Shown here: one piece after another, positions 49,505 to 58,068 of the stretch
Layout: every line of letters begins with the position of its first letter
How positions within the stretch are numbered: position 1 is the stretch's first letter
From: JABFSS01 sp964449445
Lineage (GTDB): Bacteria; Patescibacteriota; Gracilibacteria; Peribacterales; Peribacteraceae
DNA: 64,000 nt
Assembly (NCBI GenBank): GCA_964449445.1
Contig: CAYUZT010000003.1
Location: 123,009 to 187,008, forward strand
Direction: 5' to 3'
Notes under the pieces: generated by a model
What the model was told of the DNA's origin: nothing
The model's input: only the letters and a program-made list of their open reading frames with translations
The model's database searches: none
Position numbers and translations under genes: made by a program

Positions 49505-50290
49505 ATGCCTTCGCAAAAATTCCTGACCTTGGCAATCCTGACCTCGCTTCTCCTCACCGCGTGTATTCCAACATATCCAGACGCTGATCAGAACGGTCAG
49601 TCGTCGTCAATTTCTCCGAACTCTTCTTCTCCCTCGACCTCTTCGACTTCCCGTTCCTCAGTCCGTTCCTCGGTCCCCTCTTCCTCGCGCACTTCTCTCG
49701 CACCAAACTCTCTCGAGGCCGTTGCCCCACTCGCCGTCCCCTTCACCTCCCAAGCCCCTTTCGCCAACTGGGATGACCCGTATCAGGAAGCATGTGAGGA
49801 AGCCGCAATCCTCATGGCCGTGCACTTCCTGAACGGTACCAGCCTGACACCCGCGATTGCCGATAAGGAAATTTTGGATCTCGTCGCCTGGGAAACGGCC
49901 AATGGATACAGCCAGGATGTGACCGCGCAGCAGATGGCCGAGATCGCCGAAAAGAAATTCGGGGTCAACGCGAGAGTCCGGACAGACGTGACGGTGCAAA
50001 CCATCCAGGAGGAACTTGCAGCGGGCAATCCCGTGATCATCCCCGCTGCGGGGAGAGATTTAGGCAATCCCTACTTCAGCGGCGAAGGTCCCTGGTATCA
50101 CGCCCTCGTCATCATCGGATTCAAGCCGGGCTGGACCGGCGATTACTTCGTGACCAACGACCCGGGCACCAAGCGCGGTCAGCAGTACACGTACCGCGCG
50201 GAAACGCTCCTCAATGCCATTCACGACTGGACGGGGGTGAAGGAGGATATTCGTGCAGGGAAACGGGCGATGGTGATCTTAGAACGGTAA
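49505..50290 (+). CDS. C39-like peptidase lipoprotein
   Basis: The 261-aa protein has a lipoprotein signal (LTLAILTSLLLTAC) and a Ser-rich linker of about 45 residues. A papain-like C39_2 domain follows: PYQEACEEAAILMAVHF (active Cys), WYHALVIIGF (His) and VTNDPGTKRGQQYTY (Asn/Asp). It is probably a membrane-anchored cysteine peptidase of unknown substrate. TATACT lies at 49474-49479 and a run of nine C lies in the leader, a possible slippage site. Confidence 0.82.
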   Translation: MPSQKFLTLAILTSLLLTACIPTYPDADQNGQSSSISPNSSSPSTSSTSRSSVRSSVPSSSRTSLAPNSLEAVAPLAVPFTSQAPFANWDDPYQEACEEAAILMAVHFLNGTSLTPAIADKEILDLVAWETANGYSQDVTAQQMAEIAEKKFGVNARVRTDVTVQTIQEELAAGNPVIIPAAGRDLGNPYFSGEGPWYHALVIIGFKPGWTGDYFVTNDPGTKRGQQYTYRAETLLNAIHDWTGVKEDIRAGKRAMVILER

Positions 50291-50365
50291 TGTTCCACAA
50301 GGGTATGGAACCGAATTTTTGTTTTGTGGAAGCGATGAATCGAACAACACAAAAACAAAATCTTA

Positions 50366-50387
50366 GAGACGCAAAATTTTGCGTCTC
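50366..50387. repeat. REP palindrome 1, upstream of the RAYT gene
   Basis: A perfect 22-bp palindrome with core GACGCAAAATTTTGCGTC. It is the canonical copy of the family. Confidence 0.85.
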
Positions 50388-50408
50388 CGTAGGCCGGATA
50401 ATGCGATT

Positions 50409-50936
50409 ATGACATTATTTCGCAATCGGTACCGGATCGAATCCACACGTAAACGTGGTTTCAATTACGCATCGGATGGCATGTATTTTGTGACGATGTG
50501 TACGCAAGGCCGTGCCCCAATTTTTGGACATATTCGAAACCATATGATGTGCGTCGAGGAAATGGGTCGTATCGCATGGCAATGTTGGGAATCGATTCCC
50601 GAACATTTTCCATTTGCCCACCCGGATGCGTTTGTGGTGATGCCCGATCACGTGCATGGCATTGTGCGATTTGATCATCACGCGATCGTAGAGACGCAAA
50701 ATTTTGCGTCTCAATTACAGACGCAATATTTTGCGTCTCTACAAAATCGTTTCGGACCCCAATCACAAAATTTGGCATCGGTCATACGGGGATTCAAAAC
50801 CGGCGTCAAAACGTACGCCACAAAAACCGGTATCGATTTTGCATGGCAACCGCGTTATCACGACCGCATTATTCGCGATGCGGATGCCTACGAACGTATC
50901 CGCCGTTACATCGTGAACAATCCACGTCTCGGGTAA
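50409..50936 (+). CDS. REP-associated tyrosine transposase (RAYT, Y1/IS200-like)
   Basis: The 175-aa HUH-type nuclease has the metal-binding His pair in VVMPDHVHGIVRF and the candidate catalytic Tyr in YERIRRYIVNNPRLG. YFVTMCTQGRAPIFG is typical of the family's N-terminus. RAYTs are thought to mobilise REP palindromes. Copies of the GACGCAAAATTTTGCGTC palindrome flank the gene, and two lie inside it, encoding ETQNFASQLQTQYFASLQN between the HUH motif and the C-terminal part. Its reading frame is intact despite these insertions. Confidence 0.93.
   Translation: MTLFRNRYRIESTRKRGFNYASDGMYFVTMCTQGRAPIFGHIRNHMMCVEEMGRIAWQCWESIPEHFPFAHPDAFVVMPDHVHGIVRFDHHAIVETQNFASQLQTQYFASLQNRFGPQSQNLASVIRGFKTGVKTYATKTGIDFAWQPRYHDRIIRDADAYERIRRYIVNNPRLG
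50691..50712. repeat. REP palindrome 2, inside the RAYT gene
   Basis: A perfect copy of the 22-bp REP, translated as ETQNFAS. Confidence 0.85.
50718..50739. repeat. REP palindrome 3, inside the RAYT gene
   Basis: 20 of 22 bases match the canonical REP; translated as QTQYFAS. It lies 5 nt after copy 2. Confidence 0.8.
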
Positions 50937-50996
50937 AGACGCAACATGTTGCTCTGCGCCTCTACGTCTCTGTAAAGACGCAAAATGTTGCGTCTC
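50937..50996. repeat. REP palindromes 4 (degenerate) and 5, downstream of the RAYT gene
   Basis: AAGACGCAACATGTTGCTCT at about 50937-50956 is a decayed copy. AAGACGCAAAATGTTGCGTC then TC at 50975-50996 is a near-intact copy, just ahead of the tkt promoter. Confidence 0.75.
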
Positions 50997-51005
50997 TGCG
51001 TCTGA

Positions 51006-51011
51006 TACAAT
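51006..51011 (+). promoter_or_regulatory. -10 box of tkt
   Basis: TACAAT, 6 nt before the GTG at 51018. Confidence 0.5.
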
Positions 51012-51017
51012 GACCGT

Positions 51018-53345
51018 GTGAATCGACCCGATGCAAAGACATTGATAGGCAAAAACCCCGCAGAGGTCCCCATGTCCCTGCAGCGCGTCGCAGCGTCGTC
51101 GGTGATGGGTGATCGTCACTGGATCGGGCCGAAGGATGCGAAGAAACTGAGCACGGAGGAGATGGAGGCGTACACGCTCGCACATCAGATTCTGTGCCAC
51201 CTCTGCATCCAGGCTCCGACCAAACACAAATCGGGGCATCCCGGTGGTCCCCTCTCTGCATTCACCTTCACCTATTTCGTCGAGAAGAAGCGCAATCCCG
51301 AGATAGACCCCCCCTTCCGCATGAGTGCGGGGCATTTGAGCCTGCTTGCCTACGGCATGCAATGGCTCATGCATCGGGAGGGACGGGATAAACGTCTTGC
51401 GTCGCCGCAGGCGATCATCGATACGTTCCGCAAGCCCGATGGTCTGCCCGGGCACATTGAGGCTGGCATCGGCGATATTCCCTTTGGCACGGGACCGCTC
51501 GGGAAAGGTGTGAGTAACGCGCTTGGTGTTGCCTTTGGACTCAAATACCTTAAGCAGAAGGGAGTGGTGAACATTCTCCTCGCCGACGGTGACTGTCAGG
51601 AAGGCCAGGTGATGGAAGCACTGCGACTGGCTTCGCATCTGAAAATGGACAACTTGATCGTGCATTTGGATTTGAACGACATTCAACTGAGCGGCATGCC
51701 GAGCAAAACGGTCGCAGCCGACATGGCGGCGATTGCGAGCGCCGCGGGATGGACGGTGATCGAGACGCAGAACGGCAATGATCCCGGGCAGGTGGCTGCT
51801 GCGGTTGATCTCGCCTACTCGCTCACCGGAAAAGGAGCTCCTATTTTCATCTGCCACTACACGACCATGGGTCACGGCGTGAAGGTGATGGAAGAAGGAT
51901 CGAACACCGGAGCGGTGAACTATCACGGATCTCCTCTGAAGGATGACGTGGCCGCCGCAGCGTTGAAGGACCTTCCGCCGCTGGATGAGCTAGCGAATAA
52001 ATATGAATCGTATAGAAACCAGCTGCGCGTCTTCGACGCGCAGTCCGCGGGTCGAAGACCCGCGGCTATCGATTTTGCAATCAAAAACCTCCAAGGCTAC
52101 GCGCGAACCATCACCTCCGAAAAAGGCGCGGCCCGGACGGACTTCGGCGCTGTGCACCTGAAAGCGATGATGAAAGCCGATCCCCGCATCGTCGTCCTGC
52201 ACGGCGATCTCGCGGGATCAGGAGGGTTCGATAAGGTTGGGAAAGATTTTCCTGATCGTGTCATCAACGTTGGCGTTGCAGAAGCCAACATGTACATGAT
52301 GGCCGCCGGCATGCGTCAAGCCGGGTTGCTCCCGGTCACGTACACCTTCGCAGCATTTGGAACCAATGAAGCGCGCGCGAGTGCTCGATTGATCGACGTC
52401 AACTGCGGTCACACCCGCTGCGGAGTGCTTCATGATTGCACGCATGCCGGACTGAGTGTTGGAGAGGACGGAGAGACGCATCAGGAGCGCAATTACCTGA
52501 ATATTCCTCTCGATCACACGCAGGTATGGATGCCGGCTGATTCCAATCAGGCAGGTGCAGCTGCCGAGCGCGCGATGGAGATCGTGGCCGATGGGCAGCA
52601 GAGCGTATACGCGCTCTTCCCGCGCAGCGGTCACGAGCAACTCAAGACGCCGACGGGGGAAATCATCTACGGGAAGGACTACTTGTTTGACGGCAAGATG
52701 GATCTGCTTCGGGGAAACGGCGACCTGACGGATGAGGTCACGATCATTGCGACGGGCATTCCCGTTCATGATGCGGTGATGGCGGCGGATCGGGTAAAGA
52801 CGCAAGATTTTGCGTCTCTGCCGCCGCTCGTCCGCGTCCTCAACTGCTCCTGCATCCGCCCTCTGGATGCCTCCGCCATCATCCAGGCCGCCCTGGAAAC
52901 CACTCACCTGATCGTCGTCGAAGACCACCACAGCGAGGGCGGACTCGCCTCGCAGGTGGCAGACGTCATCGCCGACTTCCAGCTGCCGTGCTCTCTGCGT
53001 CGCCTGGGCGTGAATCACTACTTCCCATCGGGCACGGCCGATGACCTCAAGCTGCTTGCGGGACTGGATAGCGACAGCATCGCGGATGCCGTTCTGGACG
53101 AAGTCGGCAACGAAGTCTGCGGCGGAGAAGATGCATTTGTCTCGGCGATCTTTGCACTGACGCAGAATGCGAAGAAGAGCCGGTTCCGGGAAGCCGTACA
53201 ACCCTTCATCCACCGCGTGCAGAAGGAAAAAGGCTATATGCAAGCATTGCGGGCGAAATGGAAGGAGCGCGGATGTCCATCGGAAAAGCTGCCCAGTACC
53301 GACGCACTGCAGAAACGCTTGCAGGAAGAACAGGGACATCTATAG
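51018..53345 (+). CDS. tkt: Transketolase
   Basis: The 775-aa ThDP enzyme shows APTKHKSGHPGGPLSA, the ThDP/Mg motif ADGDCQEGQVMEALRLASHLKMDNLIVHLDLN, TTMGHGVKVMEE, GVAEANMYMMAAGMRQAG and a C-terminal domain. It is longer than typical (about 620-670). Two in-frame repeat insertions contribute: residues about 336-350 (VFDAQSAGRRPAA) from paired palindromes, and KTQDFAS near 594-600 from a REP copy. The GTG at 51018 is supported by TACAAT 6 nt upstream; an ATG at 51072 is an alternative. Confidence 0.94.
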   Translation: MNRPDAKTLIGKNPAEVPMSLQRVAASSVMGDRHWIGPKDAKKLSTEEMEAYTLAHQILCHLCIQAPTKHKSGHPGGPLSAFTFTYFVEKKRNPEIDPPFRMSAGHLSLLAYGMQWLMHREGRDKRLASPQAIIDTFRKPDGLPGHIEAGIGDIPFGTGPLGKGVSNALGVAFGLKYLKQKGVVNILLADGDCQEGQVMEALRLASHLKMDNLIVHLDLNDIQLSGMPSKTVAADMAAIASAAGWTVIETQNGNDPGQVAAAVDLAYSLTGKGAPIFICHYTTMGHGVKVMEEGSNTGAVNYHGSPLKDDVAAAALKDLPPLDELANKYESYRNQLRVFDAQSAGRRPAAIDFAIKNLQGYARTITSEKGAARTDFGAVHLKAMMKADPRIVVLHGDLAGSGGFDKVGKDFPDRVINVGVAEANMYMMAAGMRQAGLLPVTYTFAAFGTNEARASARLIDVNCGHTRCGVLHDCTHAGLSVGEDGETHQERNYLNIPLDHTQVWMPADSNQAGAAAERAMEIVADGQQSVYALFPRSGHEQLKTPTGEIIYGKDYLFDGKMDLLRGNGDLTDEVTIIATGIPVHDAVMAADRVKTQDFASLPPLVRVLNCSCIRPLDASAIIQAALETTHLIVVEDHHSEGGLASQVADVIADFQLPCSLRRLGVNHYFPSGTADDLKLLAGLDSDSIADAVLDEVGNEVCGGEDAFVSAIFALTQNAKKSRFREAVQPFIHRVQKEKGYMQALRAKWKERGCPSEKLPSTDALQKRLQEEQGHL
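52025..52065. repeat. Two adjacent palindromes inside tkt
   Basis: GCGCGTCTTCGACGCGC (52025-52041) and a 21-bp CCGCGGGTC/GACCCGCGG palindrome (52045-52065). The second shares its core with the priA palindrome at 29900. Confidence 0.7.
52797..52818. repeat. REP palindrome 6, inside tkt
   Basis: AAGACGCAAGATTTTGCGTC then TC, 19 of 22 matches to the canonical REP. It is translated as KTQDFAS within the C-terminal half of transketolase. Confidence 0.8.
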
Positions 53346-53357
53346 GCTTTACGACTA

Positions 53358-54302
53358 ATGAAACATGTACGGTGGCTGTTGGCCCTGAGTGTCGTCCTGA
53401 ACCTCGCGATCATCGGTATCGTCGGGCCTACGAACCTCCTCAGACAAGTCACGAGCCGTAATCAATTTCCTCTGCTGTCGCCTCGCATTTTCGCTCACAA
53501 TCAAAATGATCTCATCATTAATTTCACGGCATTACGCGCCGGACTTCGCCAATTTATTCTCTCGCAAGAGGATTTCAGAGCTGGCGTGTACTTTGAGTAT
53601 CTTCCGTCCGGCGTTTCCATTGGGGTCAATGAGAAAGAGGAATTCATCTCCGCAAGCCTGATCAAGGTTCCGTTGATCATGGGTATCTATAAACTCATCG
53701 AAACCGGTACTCTTCGCCCGGAGAGCCAGCTCACTCTTCGCAATGAGGATATTGATTCGGACTTCGGGACATTGTGGCAGCGCGGTCCTGGCACACAGCT
53801 GTCGGTAGAAGAAGCGATTCGCCTTACGCTGACGGAATCCGACAACACCGCCGCGCGCGCGCTCGACGCATTGGCAAAGGAAGATCCGATACGCGAAGTC
53901 TACAACGCTCTGGATATTCCCATCGAATACTCCGGAGCGCTGCCAACCGTGAGTCCGAAGAATTACTCATCCATTTTTCGCTGTTTATACCTCTCATGCT
54001 ATTTAGATTACGGCCATTCGCAACAAATTCTCGAGCTCCTAACGCGCACCAAATTCGAAGAAGGTATTCCCGCAGGAATTCCCGATGGCGTTCCTGTTGC
54101 ACATAAAATCGGCATGTACGACTTGCGGGATTCTACGAAAAAGGTCCGTCTGGACTGTGGCATCATCTATGTCCCGCGCCGTCCCTATATCCTGTGTGTG
54201 CTTGCAGAGAGTGAACAAGGGCAAGAGCAATTGGTGACGGATTTTACGAAGGACGTCTCACAGCGAGTGTACGCGTTCGTCGAGAAGGTGAACCTACAGT
54301 GA
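53358..54302 (+). CDS. Serine beta-lactamase-fold protein (class A-like), membrane-anchored
   Basis: The 314-aa protein has one N-terminal transmembrane helix (WLLALSVVLNLAIIGIVG). Beta-lactamase/transpeptidase motifs follow: SASLIKVPLIMGIY (S-x-x-K), ESDNTA (S-D-N) and VAHKIGMYD (K-x-G). The class A Glu166 region is not evident, so a penicillin-binding or D,D-peptidase-like role is as likely as drug hydrolysis. It starts 12 nt after tkt. Confidence 0.82.
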   Translation: MKHVRWLLALSVVLNLAIIGIVGPTNLLRQVTSRNQFPLLSPRIFAHNQNDLIINFTALRAGLRQFILSQEDFRAGVYFEYLPSGVSIGVNEKEEFISASLIKVPLIMGIYKLIETGTLRPESQLTLRNEDIDSDFGTLWQRGPGTQLSVEEAIRLTLTESDNTAARALDALAKEDPIREVYNALDIPIEYSGALPTVSPKNYSSIFRCLYLSCYLDYGHSQQILELLTRTKFEEGIPAGIPDGVPVAHKIGMYDLRDSTKKVRLDCGIIYVPRRPYILCVLAESEQGQEQLVTDFTKDVSQRVYAFVEKVNLQ

Positions 54303-54309
54303 CCCCTTG

Positions 54310-56451
54310 TTAATTGGTTTTCGTAATAATCAGTGATGTTCCCGGCTTCACCGTGGAAGCCGCTGCTACTTCCGAGCCATGCCATAGTTCCAAATCTCCC
54401 GATGTTGTCGCCACCATCATGCCCTCGATGATCACGAGCATATCTGCATTTGCCGTATCCACAGAAAGCGTTGTTCCGCGGGTGACGGTACTCACCGCAC
54501 GCGAAGCAAAAGCCCATTCAACTGCTCCTGTGGCTAAAATTTCATCTTGGTCAGCGGCTGCTGTCGCTGCAGTCGCACTCACATCGACGCCTCTCCAATT
54601 CCAGACGAATGCTCTGTTTGTGCCGGTGAAGTTGACCGCAAAGCGGACACCTGTGGTCGTTGCCGCCGCCTGATAGCGGACGACGTACTGGAAAACATAC
54701 GTGCCGGAACCGACTGTCCGACTGAGGGCTGTAACTTCTGTTAAGGTCGTGGTGCTATTGCTTTGATCCGCATTCAGGCGAGCGGTGATCAACCGTGGCT
54801 CATTGGACGCAATCTCTACCCAATCTGTTCCATCAAACATCAATGTCAGAGAAGTATTCCCTGTGATGATTCTCGTAGGTGCCCCAAGCTCCAGATTGGT
54901 AGAAGCCAGCGTATTTTCATCCTGCAAAGTCACCGTATTCGCTTCTGCATTTGCGGCAGTGATCACGATGACCTGACCCGGCGTTCCGTCAGCGATAGTG
55001 GGAGTGGACGTTAATTTGAAATCTGCACTCGGATCCAGAACAACACGCGCTGCATTTGCAAGAATCGAGTTTCCTGCCGCACTGATCGTCTGCGTCGCAG
55101 ATGGCTTAAATGTGAGCGCGCCTCCCAGCACCGCTGCTCCCGAGGCACTCAGTCTATTCTGGGCATGAATCATACGCCCGGACATAGTTCCGACCACTTC
55201 GAGCTCCGTTTCGGGAACGTTGGTCCCAATGCCCACCTTGTTCCCGCCATTTGCGAAGAGTGTCGGCTTCGCAGCAGTACCGCTCCGCATAACGAGCGAT
55301 CCAGACACTGCCAGACGATCCTGCGCATACACCATTCGTCCTGACGCCGTTCCAGCCACCGTGAGAACATCCGTCGTCTTGTTCCACCGAAACTGCGATT
55401 CACCCCCGAGGGCAGACCCGCCATCGTTGTACTGCACGTGCGTATCGGATCCTGCGGCTCCGCCGCCGCCAGATTGATCTGTGCTCCACGAGAGCTGGCC
55501 TGAGGCAGGATCGATTTTAAGCACCTTACCCGTTGCGGATGCAGGCGATCCCGGCCAAAGGTAACTGATCTTCTTGAAGACCGTCGCGCCGCTGACAGCG
55601 ATGTTTCCCCAGACGTCGGCATTTCCATCGACGCGAAGTGTCGTACCCGACAGGTTCCCCTGGACGCTGAGCCCCTTGCTGAATTGGAAACGCTGATTGG
55701 TATTGAGGAACTTGAGTGTTTGATTCGCAGTTGCATTGCCGAAGGTGAGAACGGCATCCGCCGCGCCTCGATCGGAATTGATCGTCGCATCGCTGTTTGT
55801 GAGGAGCGTTCCAGACGCGTTCAGTCCTGCACTGTTACTGATGCTCAGAGCACCCGTCATGGTATCCCCACTCTGATTCACATATCGCGCATCGGCATCC
55901 GTCTGCGCAATACCACCGCCACCGCCCGTCTGATCCGCACTCCAGGAGAGCTGACCCGATGCGGGATCTACTTTCAGTACTTTGCCGGACGCTGAGGCTG
56001 CTGTGGGCCACAGGTAGTTCACTTTGTTGAAGACCGTTGAGCCGCTCACACCAAGGGTTCCCCAGATGTCGGCGTTTTTATCGACGCGCAGCGCTGCACC
56101 GGATAGTGTTTTCTTGACACTCAATGAGCCTGTCGCTGTCACATTTCCCTGGATCAGCACGGGCTGCGTCATGACGAAACGAGCTGCGGTGACATCCCAG
56201 TAGATGCGGCGGTTCACGTTATTGCCAAAGCGAAACTCGACGTTGGAAGAACCGTCTCCTGCATCGATCGTGTTGAACGCTTCGGTATTCACAAGGAGTG
56301 TTGGGCTCCACGAGCTCACGGCGATCGCATGCGGCACGGGGAAGAACGAAACAAGAAGAGTCATAATCACAGTCCATGCAATCACTGACGGTCTGATGCG
56401 GTTTTGAAGCATCATGAGTGCAGCCGTTCTGTATTTTTTGTGTATCTGCAT
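54310..56451 (-). CDS. Secreted fibre-like repeat protein
   Basis: The 713-aa protein has a signal peptide (IAWTVIMTLLVSFFPVPHAIA). A module beginning VSSWSPTLLVNTEAF, with RFGNNVNRRIYWDVTAARFV and QPVLIQGNVTATG, is shared with the 56617 protein. Phage-fibre-like strings follow (YVNQSGDTMTGALSIS, GIGTNVPETELEVVGTMSG), then a beta-rich C-terminal domain (about 560-713). Repeated LRVDGNADVWG/LRVDKNADIWG and VSGATVFKK units suggest a trimeric beta-helix fibre. The ATG at 56451 lies 19 nt after TATAAT, with a short AGAGGA motif between. An adhesin or appendage role is inferred. Confidence 0.75.
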   Translation of the reverse strand: MQIHKKYRTAALMMLQNRIRPSVIAWTVIMTLLVSFFPVPHAIAVSSWSPTLLVNTEAFNTIDAGDGSSNVEFRFGNNVNRRIYWDVTAARFVMTQPVLIQGNVTATGSLSVKKTLSGAALRVDKNADIWGTLGVSGSTVFNKVNYLWPTAASASGKVLKVDPASGQLSWSADQTGGGGGIAQTDADARYVNQSGDTMTGALSISNSAGLNASGTLLTNSDATINSDRGAADAVLTFGNATANQTLKFLNTNQRFQFSKGLSVQGNLSGTTLRVDGNADVWGNIAVSGATVFKKISYLWPGSPASATGKVLKIDPASGQLSWSTDQSGGGGAAGSDTHVQYNDGGSALGGESQFRWNKTTDVLTVAGTASGRMVYAQDRLAVSGSLVMRSGTAAKPTLFANGGNKVGIGTNVPETELEVVGTMSGRMIHAQNRLSASGAAVLGGALTFKPSATQTISAAGNSILANAARVVLDPSADFKLTSTPTIADGTPGQVIVITAANAEANTVTLQDENTLASTNLELGAPTRIITGNTSLTLMFDGTDWVEIASNEPRLITARLNADQSNSTTTLTEVTALSRTVGSGTYVFQYVVRYQAAATTTGVRFAVNFTGTNRAFVWNWRGVDVSATAATAAADQDEILATGAVEWAFASRAVSTVTRGTTLSVDTANADMLVIIEGMMVATTSGDLELWHGSEVAAASTVKPGTSLIITKTN

Positions 56452-56470
56452 TTCTGTAAAGAATCCTCTT

Positions 56471-56476
56471 ATTATA
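56471..56476 (-). promoter_or_regulatory. -10 box of the 54310-56451 fibre gene
   Basis: TATAAT on the minus strand, 19 nt before the ATG at 56451, leaving a leader of about 12 nt with AGAGGA. Confidence 0.55.
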
Positions 56477-56564
56477 GCAAAAAACACGCATCCTGGCCGC
56501 TGAGAACAATTGAGCAAGAGCGCAAATGCATGCCCGACAGCTGAATGAATAGTTTGCTATACAT

Positions 56565-56593
56565 ACAAAAATGCGGCTCTGTGAAGCCGCATT
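56565..56593 (-). terminator. Rho-independent terminator of the 56617 gene
   Basis: On the minus strand AATGCGGCT pairs with AGCCGCATT (9 bp, 6-nt loop), followed by TTTTG. It lies 24 nt after the stop. Confidence 0.8.
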
Positions 56594-56616
56594 CTCAAAT
56601 TGCCAATGAAGGATTC

Positions 56617-57957
56617 TTACGGTGTGGTCGTTGTCCAGTTGAGGTTGATGTTCCCAAGGTCAGTGAAACCGTTGGACTTGGCTGCCATCTTAATAAGCAG
56701 TGTGATGTAGCCGAGTGGCGTGTAGGTGCCCGCAGTCACGTTACCAATGGTTTTGAGCGCCCACGTATTCACGATGCTACCGGTCATGTTGGCGTTGCTG
56801 GTGACGGCAACTGCTGCACCGGTGGTATCGATCAGTCGCAGCGTCGCATAGTTGTCTTCTTTCGTCGTCGTACTCGTGCGCAGGCGGAGCTGAATGCCGG
56901 AGGCCGTTTCGAAGTGGGAGAAATTCTTGGGAACCTGCACGCGGACGCTCAACCAGTAATCCTGCAGGGCGCTTCGCGTGGTCGCCCAACGGTAGTAGTT
57001 ATCGGTCGCCCCCGACGCACTGTAGGTCAGTGTTCCGACCGTAGTTGCACCAGATTGGAAGTACACGGTATTCGGGTACTCCGGGTGCAGCGAGAGAATG
57101 TCTCCACTTCCGTTGCCGACAGTGACGGCCGACCAGCTGAGCACTCCCGCGCCGTCCGTCTTCAGGAAGGTATTGGGGGATTGCGATCCAGGCCATGTGT
57201 AGCTGAGCCTGTTAAAGACCGTTGCACCGGAGACTCCGAGAGCACCCCAGATATCAGCATTCCCATCGACGCGCAGCGTCGTACCGGAAAGGTTTCCCCG
57301 GACGCTCAGTCCCTTACTGAACGCAAAGCGCTGGTTGGTATTGCCGAAGGTGAGGGTTTGGTTGGCGGTGGCATTGCCAAAGGTGAGAACGGCATCAGCT
57401 GCTTCGGCTTCACTATTGATCGTGATGTTGCTTCTCGTCTTAATGGTGCCGGATGCAGCGATGTTGCCGTAGAACTGCGCATCTCTATCAACCTGCAAAC
57501 TGGTACCCGAAAGGTTGCCGATCACCTTGGTGTTGTTGTTCACTCTCAATGTGCTCTTGAGAACGGTAGCACCCGAAACACCGAGTGTTCCCCAGATATC
57601 GGCTGCATTATCGACACGCAAGTTCGCTCCGGAGAATACTTTCTTAAAACTCACAGCGCCCGTCGCGGTCAGATTCCCCTGAATGAGGACAGGCTGGGTG
57701 AAGACAAAGCGGGCTGCGGTGATATCCCAGTAGATACGGCGGTTCACGTTGTTCCCGAAACGGAGTTCGATGTTGGACGAACCATCACCGGAGTCAAGTG
57801 TCTGGAACGCTTCCGTGTTCACCAGCAGCGTCGGAGCCCATGACGATACCGCATGCGCCGTCTCCGTCATCGACGCAAACAAGAAAGTGAATGCCGCGAC
57901 GAGCGCGACCTTTTTGATGAGTCTCTTGAACACGCTCTGTAAGGAAGTGTGTGTCAT
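56617..57957 (-). CDS. Secreted fibre-like protein, paralogue of the 54310 protein
   Basis: The 446-aa protein has a signal peptide (VALVAAFTFLFASMTETAHA) and the same VSSWAPTLLVNTEAF...NNVNRRIYWDITAARFV module, then several LRVDxxADIWG/NLSGTSLQVD units. Its C-terminal domain (about 290-446, with LHPEYPNTVYF and RWATTRSALQDYWLSVRVQ) is paralogous to the C-terminus of the 58069 protein instead. It is thus a modular intermediate between its two neighbours. TATACT lies 19 nt before the ATG, giving a short leader. Confidence 0.75.
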   Translation of the reverse strand: MTHTSLQSVFKRLIKKVALVAAFTFLFASMTETAHAVSSWAPTLLVNTEAFQTLDSGDGSSNIELRFGNNVNRRIYWDITAARFVFTQPVLIQGNLTATGAVSFKKVFSGANLRVDNAADIWGTLGVSGATVLKSTLRVNNNTKVIGNLSGTSLQVDRDAQFYGNIAASGTIKTRSNITINSEAEAADAVLTFGNATANQTLTFGNTNQRFAFSKGLSVRGNLSGTTLRVDGNADIWGALGVSGATVFNRLSYTWPGSQSPNTFLKTDGAGVLSWSAVTVGNGSGDILSLHPEYPNTVYFQSGATTVGTLTYSASGATDNYYRWATTRSALQDYWLSVRVQVPKNFSHFETASGIQLRLRTSTTTKEDNYATLRLIDTTGAAVAVTSNANMTGSIVNTWALKTIGNVTAGTYTPLGYITLLIKMAAKSNGFTDLGNINLNWTTTTP

Positions 57958-58068
57958 GTTTTTTTGGGTTCCGACCAGTATACCAAATTTCGGACTTCTG
58001 TGCTCGGGTATACTATTGACTCACACAAGAAATATGGTCAGGGGTTTTCTCTGCTCCCATTGAGCACA

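Noticed and set aside
53358..54302. A clear antibiotic-resistance beta-lactamase
   Set aside because: The S-x-x-K, SDN and KxG motifs are present but the class A deacylation Glu loop is not evident, so a cell-wall peptidase role cannot be excluded.
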